A model generated the notes under the pieces. It saw only the letters and a program-made list of their open reading frames with translations, was not told where the DNA came from and did not search any database. A stretch of 21,044 bases of DNA, from IMG/VR virus record IMGVR_UViG_3300020472_000203, positions 1-21,044 of that record; one strand, 5' to 3'. Of the stretch, positions 1 to 5,227 are shown one piece after another. The position numbers were made by a program, and so were the translations under genes. Source of the DNA: a virus. Within the stretch, counting starts at the first letter, position 1. Each line of letters begins with the position of its first letter.

Positions 1-450
1 ATGCAACCAGAATTTGAGGATGAGTCACCGATTAATCCTTTTGACTTCTGGCAAGGTGCAAACTTCAAGTTGAAGATTGTTAAGAAAGATGGTTACTGGA
101 ACTATGATAAGTCAGAGTTTGATGATCCATCACCTTTACTTGATGATGATGATGCACTAGAAGCATTATGGAAGAAAGAGTATTCTCTTGTTGCTCTTAC
201 TGCTGCAGATCAATTCAAATCATATGATGATCTTGAAAAGCGTCTTAAGTATGTTTTAGGTGCAAAAACTCCTACTCGTCGTGTAGATGAGGAGGTATTT
301 GAGGAAGATAATATTCGTGGATCAGTCACTGCTGATTATCCATCATCTAAACCTGACTTTGCTAGTCGCAAAGCACCTGCTCCAGTAGCATCTGCTAGTT
401 CAGATGAAGATGATGCACTAAGTTATTTCCAGAAACTTGCTGAGGAATAA
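1..450 (+). CDS. 32: Single-stranded-DNA-binding protein gp32, C-terminal part (5'-truncated)
   Basis: T4 gp32 coats single-stranded DNA during phage replication, recombination and repair, and recruits replisome proteins through its acidic tail. The 149 residues visible here match the end of the core domain: the stretch NPFDFWQGANFKLKI followed by GYWNYDKSEF resembles the T4 region with WEGANFVLKV and SNYDESKF. A low-complexity Ala/Ser/Pro linker follows (about residues 115-135), then an acidic tail, SSDEDDALSYFQKLAEE. That tail is the usual gp32 C-terminus. The reading frame is open from the first base and the family is about twice this length, so the ATG at position 1 is probably an internal methionine and the gene starts outside the window. 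It converges tail to tail with the gp53 gene, with no bases between the two stop codons. Confidence 0.85.
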   Translation: MQPEFEDESPINPFDFWQGANFKLKIVKKDGYWNYDKSEFDDPSPLLDDDDALEALWKKEYSLVALTAADQFKSYDDLEKRLKYVLGAKTPTRRVDEEVFEEDNIRGSVTADYPSSKPDFASRKAPAPVASASSDEDDALSYFQKLAEE

Positions 451-1122
451 TTATTGATATAATTTAATATTTTCTGCTTTTTTAAGGGTTTCACTCACAT
501 ATTGGGTGGAACCCTCTTTATATTGCATTGCTATTTCTATATCATCGCGAATGATATTGAGATATTGTGATTTTAATAAGTAAATATTTCTTTTTGCATC
601 TTCTAGTCTTTCTTCGTAGGTGTAGTTTGTTACTTCTGTTGTACAGTCTGCAGAAAGCACAGTCACTTTTTGTTGTGTATTGGCATCAAAATAAGTAACT
701 GTATAGTCAGATTCGCATTCTAATTTTTCAGGAACAATAATTACATCTCGACTATTTTTTACTTCTTGAGTTTCATAATGATGTGTTGAATTTAGATTTT
801 CATAAGTTCCATACTTATCTAAAAGAAAACTATCAAAATCATTCTGCAACATTGGCCATTCAGATTGAACATTGATAATATTATTACAAGCAAGAACTAA
901 CCAATCTAAGTTGGAATTTCCATAAAAATCAAAAGCAACATTATCAGGTCTATCATCTCCTACAATACTGTATTTTGTATGTAGTGCTAGATTATCAAGG
1001 ATATCGGGCGCAATAGCACCTTTTTTAAAAAGATTTTTTACAGTAAGATAATCTGATATTTTAGCATCAGGAAGTCTACTGACATATTCAAAATTTGGGA
1101 CTTTGCTGAAATACTCTGACAT
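451..1122 (-). CDS. 53: Baseplate wedge subunit gp53
   Basis: gp53 is a wedge component of the T4 baseplate; it clamps neighbouring wedges around the hub during assembly. The 223-aa product is close to the T4 length (about 196). Its N-terminal half has the expected pattern: a short segment on target motifs (SDYLTVKNLFKKG, residues ~23-35), then SIVGDDRPDNVAFDFYGNSN and LDWLVLACNNI. These parallel T4 gp53 'GSPRPEEMANAIYGNPQLYWVLLMCNDN'-like sequence around its LysM-like region. The C-terminal half is helical and charged (ERLEDAKRNIYLLKSQYLNIIRDDIE), like the family's closing helix. It is the last gene of the leftward operon; the gp48 stop and this start lie together as TAAAATG, suggesting translational coupling. 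The gene ends directly against gene 32. Confidence 0.8.
   Translation of the reverse strand: MSEYFSKVPNFEYVSRLPDAKISDYLTVKNLFKKGAIAPDILDNLALHTKYSIVGDDRPDNVAFDFYGNSNLDWLVLACNNIINVQSEWPMLQNDFDSFLLDKYGTYENLNSTHHYETQEVKNSRDVIIVPEKLECESDYTVTYFDANTQQKVTVLSADCTTEVTNYTYEERLEDAKRNIYLLKSQYLNIIRDDIEIAMQYKEGSTQYVSETLKKAENIKLYQ
485..515 (+). terminator. Candidate terminator hairpin for gene 32 transcription
   Basis: Positions 485-496 and 504-515 pair into a stem of about 12 bp (left arm begins AGGGTTTCAC, right arm ends GTGGAACCCT) with two G-U pairs and a 7-nt loop. It lies 35 nt after the gene 32 stop, and a short T-rich stretch (CTTTATATT) follows on the plus strand. The T tract is imperfect, and the whole element is inside the coding end of the convergent gp53 gene, so this is only a plausible call. 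Confidence 0.35.
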
Positions 1123-1123
1123 T

Positions 1124-2509
1124 TTAGTAACCTATTCCGTAATTGTCCCCAAGTTCATCATAATCATTCCTAAAGATTGGTTCTAGTTCTGTTAGAGTCA
1201 TTGTTATTTGATATGCAGTCATTACACCATCTTCAAATGTTGCATAGTTACCATCAGGTGTATATTGAACAGTAAAAGAATTTATTGCACATTCTTTAAA
1301 CCTATTTAAGTATTTGTGTGTTTTTCCTTTATGTTTATATGCAATTTTCCAAGTATATGGGGATTCGAGGAATAAATTTGATTTACTTTTTGATGGTGCC
1401 ATTCCACTTTTAAAGAATCTTATAAGCTTAATTACTTGTTGGGCTTCCTCAGCACTTCTAGGAGCAAGTTTCCAACCAAAACTAAAAGGTCTTAGTGATG
1501 GATCTTTGAATAATAACTCCATATTTGGGTTTAGAATTTTACCTGTGGTTCTAGTTAAAAGTTGAGAACCAGTTCCTGAAGCCATTCCAGCAATTCCTGT
1601 TTTAAGGGCTTCTTCCATATCTGTACCACCTCCTCCAGAGGCTGCTCTACCCAAACTTTCTACTTCTGCAAGAGCACCACTAGCACCTTTTTCAATACCT
1701 GATAATGCAATATTTGCTAGTGCAGTATCCATAGGACCCATTTTATCTCCTCCCCATGAAACTGAATTACTGTCACTAATTCCTCCTGGAATTGGAAGTA
1801 CTACAGTACCTTTTGAATTTCTATTTTTAGTCGCTCTATCACCCCATCCTAAACCCTCTCTTGCTTTACCTTGATATTCTAATGCTTCAATTTTAATATA
1901 ATCTTGTCCAGAAGCTGCAATAGATGAAGGATATACTGCTACATAATTTCCACCTAGTCCTGATTTTATTCCACCACTGAATCCATTTATTTTTTTATTT
2001 TCAGGAGTATTTGCTATTGAACTTACTGCACCATCGCCAGTACCGTATGGATTAGTAGTATCATCTGATCCAGCAGCAGCAGTTTGTGTATTTTTTACGC
2101 TATTAGATTGATTTACTGAACCTGCTGGATCAAATGCTTGTACTCCAGAACCTGCTCCTCCATAGATTGCTTGAGTCGGAGGTGGTTGAGTTCTTCCATC
2201 CCATTCTTTACTAGCAACTTGAAGTGCTTGTTTTCTTACATTCGCAATATTTGATGGAGTAGAGAAAAAACTTGTTTCAGCAGAAGTTGTATTACTATTA
2301 ACTACAATGGTATTATTTCCCTGTCTTATAAATGCTACTTCAACACCTGTTCCATCTGCAGGAACATATCTATTAACTGTAATTTTTCCTGATTTTGCGT
2401 TAGTAGTGTAGTAGTATTGGTTAGTACCTAAAGTACCTTTAGGCATTACTCTATTACTTACTGCACTACCTCCATAAGAGGATTGCGCTGTATATGGAAG
2501 TGTTGCCAT
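1124..2509 (-). CDS. 48: Baseplate tail-tube cap protein gp48
   Basis: In T4, gp48 sits on the hub/baseplate and, with gp54, forms the platform on which the tail tube polymerises. The 461-aa product is longer than T4 gp48 (about 364). The conserved part is the C-terminal third (residues ~325-461): NPNMELLFKDPSLRPFSFGW, then a long helix with AEEAQQVIKLIRFFK, then AINSFTVQYTPDGNYATFEDG and a final YQITMTLTELEPIFRNDYDE. That order matches the tube-like beta fold of the gp48/gp54/gp19 family. The N-terminal two thirds are Gly/Ser/Asn-rich with beta-like segments and appear to be a cyanophage-type extension. A CTAAATA late-promoter-like motif lies 20 nt upstream, overlapping the stop of the preceding gene. 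Confidence 0.78.
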   Translation of the reverse strand: MATLPYTAQSSYGGSAVSNRVMPKGTLGTNQYYYTTNAKSGKITVNRYVPADGTGVEVAFIRQGNNTIVVNSNTTSAETSFFSTPSNIANVRKQALQVASKEWDGRTQPPPTQAIYGGAGSGVQAFDPAGSVNQSNSVKNTQTAAAGSDDTTNPYGTGDGAVSSIANTPENKKINGFSGGIKSGLGGNYVAVYPSSIAASGQDYIKIEALEYQGKAREGLGWGDRATKNRNSKGTVVLPIPGGISDSNSVSWGGDKMGPMDTALANIALSGIEKGASGALAEVESLGRAASGGGGTDMEEALKTGIAGMASGTGSQLLTRTTGKILNPNMELLFKDPSLRPFSFGWKLAPRSAEEAQQVIKLIRFFKSGMAPSKSKSNLFLESPYTWKIAYKHKGKTHKYLNRFKECAINSFTVQYTPDGNYATFEDGVMTAYQITMTLTELEPIFRNDYDELGDNYGIGY

Positions 2510-2528
2510 TATAGTGTATCTTTTTTAT

Positions 2529-2535
2529 TATTTAG
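2529..2535 (-). promoter_or_regulatory. Late-promoter-like CTAAATA upstream of gp48
   Basis: On the minus strand the sequence reads CTAAATA from 2535 to 2529, the form proposed for T4-type late promoters in cyanophages (T4 consensus TATAAATA). Its TAA is also the stop codon of the 149-aa gene (2534-2532). The gp48 ATG begins 19 nt further on, leaving room for a short leader. Confidence 0.45.
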
Positions 2536-2981
2536 CGTGGATTGAGTATGAATTTAGCATAAGGTATGGTAAGAAGGTCATCTAGTTCATTTCGCTGGAC
2601 AATATAGAGTTGTCCTGCTAGTTCGCTCCATGTATAGTTCCTATATTTTCGCCAATGAAAGTTCAATCCTCTAAATCCCCAAGGAAATAGTGCCACACAA
2701 GCAATTAGAGGATGTTGATCGTATGATTCACCAGGAGTTTTAGCATTATATACAAAGGTGTAGAAATTTCCTACATCAGGGACAGGAGTAACTGTGTCAT
2801 TTAGGGCACCCATTATTTCCAACATCATTTCTTCAGGATCATTGGTTTGGTTATTCAGATCACTTAAAAATTCACGGACACGATTATCTTCTTCTTGATC
2901 TCCATCCAATCCAAAAGCTTTCTTCTCTGCTTCTCTAGCAGCATCTCTATCTTTTCTTTGTTGTATTGTTAATCTTGGCAT
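2532..2981 (-). CDS. Conserved phage protein of unknown function between gp4 and gp48
   Basis: The 149-aa product is not confidently assigned. The N-terminus (residues 1-60) is highly charged and helical, beginning MPRLTIQQRKDRDAAREAEKK. The C-terminal half looks like a compact domain: VGNFYTFVYNAKTP, then DQHPLIACVALFPWGFRGLN, then FHWRKYRNYTW. From memory, small proteins with the pattern 'FY-F-Y-AKT ... YD-PL ... G--GLN-H' occur in several T4-like phages, which suggests a virion or packaging accessory, but I cannot name it. Its start overlaps the gp4 stop as TAATG, so translation is probably coupled to gp4. It could be a head-completion or DNA-end-protection partner of gp4; that is inference from neighbourhood only. 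Confidence 0.7.
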   Translation of the reverse strand: MPRLTIQQRKDRDAAREAEKKAFGLDGDQEEDNRVREFLSDLNNQTNDPEEMMLEIMGALNDTVTPVPDVGNFYTFVYNAKTPGESYDQHPLIACVALFPWGFRGLNFHWRKYRNYTWSELAGQLYIVQRNELDDLLTIPYAKFILNPR

Positions 2982-3421
2982 TAGTTAATACCCAATTCTT
3001 TTTCGGTGATGATTTTAAATTCAACTCTCTTATCTTTACACCATTCATCTGCTGCTTTCCATTTTGCTTGGTTAGTAGCATAGGTTTTACATTCGTAGAG
3101 GTATGATTTGGTCACATTTTTTCTTTGTTTGGGTGGTCTGGTTTGTTTTGCAGGTTTAACTTCTATAACATATGTTTTAATAACACCAGTATTTTCTTTT
3201 ACTTTTATAATAAAGTCTGGATAGTAACGACGGGTCTTACCATCAGGAGCACGGTAAGGTATAAAAAATTCTTCACTTCCCCATTCTACAATATTTTTAT
3301 TTTTATCACACCAATTACAGAATTTTCTTTCCCAAGAACTCCGACAAATAATATTTCTTACATCACCTTTATATTTCTTAGGTTTAGTAGGTTTAAATAG
3401 ACTTTTAATACTTTCTGCCAT
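2981..3421 (-). CDS. 4: Head completion protein gp4 (TnsA-like nuclease fold)
   Basis: gp4 (also called gp50/65 in T4) completes the DNA-filled head before tail joining. The family carries a TnsA-N/restriction-like nuclease fold. The 146-aa product shows the pattern in order: RSSWERKFCNW (Glu31), WGSEEFFIPY, RRYYPDFIIK (Asp69) and YVIEVKP (Glu87, Lys89), the E...D...ExK set expected for a PD-(D/E)xK metal site. T4 gp4 has equivalent 'SSWE', 'YFPDF' and 'EVKP' segments and a very similar length (about 150 aa). It is the first gene of the leftward operon. A perfect TATAAATA lies 34 nt upstream on the same strand. All putative active-site residues are present, so it is probably a functional nuclease. 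Confidence 0.85.
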   Translation of the reverse strand: MAESIKSLFKPTKPKKYKGDVRNIICRSSWERKFCNWCDKNKNIVEWGSEEFFIPYRAPDGKTRRYYPDFIIKVKENTGVIKTYVIEVKPAKQTRPPKQRKNVTKSYLYECKTYATNQAKWKAADEWCKDKRVEFKIITEKELGIN

Positions 3422-3454
3422 TATCTTGGCTACATAATATATAATGTCAAATAA

Positions 3455-3462
3455 TATTTATA
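3455..3462 (-). promoter_or_regulatory. T4-type late promoter TATAAATA for the gp4-gp53 operon
   Basis: The minus strand reads TATAAATA from 3462 to 3455, an exact match to the T4 late consensus bound by the gp55/gp33 RNA-polymerase system. It points at gp4, whose ATG is 34 nt downstream. It is in the 42-bp region between divergent genes, so it nearly abuts the start codon of the gp54-like gene on the other strand. Confidence 0.6.
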
Positions 3463-3463
3463 A

Positions 3464-4291
3464 ATGCCTAACATAAGGTCAGTCTCGGACATTAAATCAA
3501 ATTTACTTAGACCATCTTTAACTTCTGTCTTTGAAGTTCAGATTGGACTACCTGGGTCTTCTCTTGGTACTCGTTTAAGATCGCTTTTAGGGACAGATCA
3601 AAGAAAGTTGAATTTAATGTGCAGTGAAGCAGTTCTTCCAGGATCTTCTTTAGCTACTACTGAAGTTAATAATGACTATACTGGTGTTACCGAGAGACAT
3701 GCATATAGAAGAATTTATGATGAGACTATTGATTTAAGTTTTTATGTTGATGCTGTAGATTATTTGCCTATTAAATTTTTTGAAGAGTGGATTAGTGGAA
3801 TAGTTAATGAAGATCAAAATGAAGCAAAAGCTCCAAACTATTTCTATAGAGTTCAATATCCTGATGATTATGTTGCGGCAGGATTAAAAGTAATAAAATT
3901 TGAAAAAGATTATACAGATCAGTATAATGATATAAAGATGACTGGTGGAGCAAAGTCTTATCGTGTACGAACTGGTACTAGATCAAAATTGGAATATGAA
4001 TTCATAAGAAGTTATCCTCGTAGTATAACCTCTATGCCAGTAAGTTATGATGGATCATCATTATTAAAGTGTAGTGTACAAATGACATATGTAAGATATG
4101 TTTTAAGTAGTGGTGGAGATGGAGGAAGTGATATAGGATTATATAATCCATTCCAACAAGCTCAATTTAATTCTAATGGAATTAGAGGAGTAGCAGCTAA
4201 TCTTGTTGATGCTGCTGTAGATAGAATAACTGGAAATGATTTCCTTGGAGATGTTGCTGGTGCTGTTGTTGGAGGTGGATTACCCTTCTAA
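3464..4291 (+). CDS. 54: Baseplate tail-tube initiator gp54-like protein
   Basis: gp54 binds the baseplate top after gp48 and starts tail-tube polymerisation. The 275-aa product (T4 gp54 about 320) begins with an N-terminal helix and a strand typical of tube-fold proteins (SLTSVFEVQIGLPG, residues ~19-32). It continues with MCSEAVLPGSSLATTEV, then YDETIDLSFYVDAVDYLPIK and FFEEWISGIVN. This 'Met-Cys-x-Ala-x-x-Pro-Gly ... small-molecule-like strand ... W-x-x-x' order is the same as T4 gp54 with 'MPENRLSYET ... PLVISFRMD ... MQDWVNSV'. The C-terminus is Gly/Ala/Val-rich. It opens the rightward operon. No Shine-Dalgarno is obvious before the ATG at 3464. A gp19-like tube role is a less likely alternative. 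Confidence 0.7.
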   Translation: MPNIRSVSDIKSNLLRPSLTSVFEVQIGLPGSSLGTRLRSLLGTDQRKLNLMCSEAVLPGSSLATTEVNNDYTGVTERHAYRRIYDETIDLSFYVDAVDYLPIKFFEEWISGIVNEDQNEAKAPNYFYRVQYPDDYVAAGLKVIKFEKDYTDQYNDIKMTGGAKSYRVRTGTRSKLEYEFIRSYPRSITSMPVSYDGSSLLKCSVQMTYVRYVLSSGGDGGSDIGLYNPFQQAQFNSNGIRGVAANLVDAAVDRITGNDFLGDVAGAVVGGGLPF

Positions 4292-4294
4292 ATA
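4288..4294 (+). promoter_or_regulatory. Late-promoter-like CTAAATA upstream of the gp26-like gene
   Basis: CTAAATA spans the stop codon of the gp54-like gene (TAA at 4289-4291), 28 nt before the ATG at 4323. It matches the cyanophage late-promoter form. It would give the gp26/small-ORF/tape-measure genes their own transcript. Confidence 0.45.
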
Positions 4295-4322
4295 AAGTAC
4301 ACTGAATTGTAATTGGGATATT

Positions 4323-5042
4323 ATGCCTTTACCAAAAATTAGTACTCCGACATATGAGTTGAAGTTACCGTCCAATGGACAAACTATTCAATATAGACCA
4401 TTTCTTGTAAAAGAAGAGAAGGTACTTGTAATCGCTTTAGAAAGTGAAGATAATAAGCAGATTACTACAGCAATTAAAGCAGTACTTAAATCATGTATTC
4501 AAACTAAAGGTGTAAAGGTAGATACACTTCCTACTTTTGATATTGAATATCTATTTCTTAATATTAGGGGTAAATCTGTTGGTGAGGAATTAGAAGTTAA
4601 TATTATTTGTCCTGATGATGAGACAACTCAAGTTCCAGTAATAATTAATTTGGATGATATACAGATTCAGAAGGATGAGAAGCATAATAATAAGATTAAA
4701 TTGGATAAGAATTTAATGATGGAAATGAAGTATCCATCTCTCGATGAGTTTATTAAAAATAATTTTGACTTTAATGAAACTAATCAAATGGATCAATCAT
4801 TTGCATTGATTGCATCTTGTATTGATAAAATTTATAGTGATGAAGAAGTATGGGCAACTGCAGATTGCACTAAGAAAGAAGTGAATGAATTTCTTGAGTC
4901 AATGAATTCATCACAGTTTAAGGAAATTGAGAAGTTTTTTGAGACAATGCCTAAACTTTCTCATACTGTCAAGGTTACTAACCCTAAGACAAAAGTGAAG
5001 AGTGATGTGGTCTTGGAGGGCTTAGCGTCTTTTTTCGCTTAG
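4323..5042 (+). CDS. 26: gp26-like baseplate hub / tail assembly chaperone candidate (zero-frame product)
   Basis: The 239-aa product resembles T4 gp26 (about 208 aa; T4_baseplate family). It opens MPLPKISTPTYELKLPS, then QTIQYRPFLVKEEKVLVIA (the conserved 'RPF-vKEeK-Ll-A' block), and TTAIKAVLKSCI, followed by DIEYLFLNIRGKSVGE and a short acidic beta region. The C-terminal half (residues ~140-239) is mainly helical, with YPSLDEFIKNNF. T4 gp26 is described as a hub assembly component. In this genome its position directly before tape-measure-like genes and its frameshift signal at 5030-5036 suggest it acts as the short form of a tail assembly chaperone, like lambda gpG. The zero-frame ending is ...LASFFA then TAG at 5040-5042. 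That chaperone role is inference. Confidence 0.8.
   Translation: MPLPKISTPTYELKLPSNGQTIQYRPFLVKEEKVLVIALESEDNKQITTAIKAVLKSCIQTKGVKVDTLPTFDIEYLFLNIRGKSVGEELEVNIICPDDETTQVPVIINLDDIQIQKDEKHNNKIKLDKNLMMEMKYPSLDEFIKNNFDFNETNQMDQSFALIASCIDKIYSDEEVWATADCTKKEVNEFLESMNSSQFKEIEKFFETMPKLSHTVKVTNPKTKVKSDVVLEGLASFFA
5015..5020 (+). promoter_or_regulatory. Internal Shine-Dalgarno-like GGAGGG upstream of slippery site
   Basis: GGAGGG lies inside the gp26 coding sequence, 9 nt before the slippery heptamer. In E. coli dnaX and other bacterial -1 sites, an internal SD about 10 nt upstream of the slip site stimulates frameshifting by pairing with the ribosome's anti-SD. It is also about 24 nt before the ATG of the 60-aa ORF, too far to serve as a normal initiation site. 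Confidence 0.5.
5030..5036 (+). other. Programmed -1 ribosomal frameshift site (T TTT TTC)
   Basis: The bases are T at 5030, TTT at 5031-5033 and TTC at 5034-5036 in the gp26 reading frame, exactly the X XXY YYZ arrangement. A tandem -1 slip keeps both tRNAs on Phe-type pairing, and the ribosome continues with CGC (5036-5038), TTA, GCT, ATG at 5045. This is in frame with the 60-aa ORF and there is no stop between. The predicted fusion runs from 4323 to 5224: 238 gp26 residues plus 63, or 301 aa. Without a slip, translation stops at 5042. Slippage itself cannot be shown from sequence. Confidence 0.7.
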
Positions 5043-5044
5043 CT

Positions 5045-5227
5045 ATGGTGCATATGAGTTTGGAAGGTTATTTCAAACTTAATTTTGCTTTAATGCAGTA
5101 CCATAAATATTCATTAACAGAAATTGAAAATATGATGCCGTGGGAACGGGACATCTATGTGGCACTTCTTCGACAACATTTGGAAGAGGAGGAGTTAAAA
5201 CGCAAACAACAGCAAGCGAATGCCTAG
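5045..5227 (+). CDS. Small ORF downstream of gp26, likely expressed as a -1 frameshift extension
   Basis: The 60-aa ORF has an ATG at 5045, three bases after the gp26 stop. No Shine-Dalgarno sequence is at a normal distance. Its frame continues back through the slippery site without a stop, so the more likely product is a gp26 fusion of 301 aa. The residues form a helical domain: EGYFKLNFALMQYHKYSLTE, MPWERDIYVALLRQHLEEEE and a basic Lys/Gln tail. 'W-x-x-D-x-Y' near the end of a short helical protein is typical of the T-domain part of gpGT-like tail chaperones. The C-terminus overlaps the next gene start at 5220 by 8 nt. T4 gp51 or gp28 homology is possible, but I do not recognise it firmly. 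Confidence 0.65.
   Translation: MVHMSLEGYFKLNFALMQYHKYSLTEIENMMPWERDIYVALLRQHLEEEELKRKQQQANA
5055..5081 (+). other. Predicted hairpin downstream of the frameshift site
   Basis: Positions 5055-5065 pair with 5071-5081, giving about 11 bp with two G-U pairs and a 5-nt loop (GGTTA). The strong core is AGTTTG against CAAACT. It begins 18 nt after the heptamer, longer than the usual 5-9 nt for a stimulatory structure, so its role is uncertain. It also lies just inside the small ORF. Confidence 0.35.

Noticed and set aside
1314-1565. Plus-strand 83-codon frame opposite gp48
   Set aside because: The gp48 C-terminal domain is on the minus strand and is well supported; this frame is hydrophobic with no start signals.
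5045-5227. Treating the 60-aa ORF only as an independent gene
   Set aside because: No Shine-Dalgarno at normal distance, and the ORF is open back through the slippery site, so a frameshift extension explains it better. Independent initiation is not excluded.
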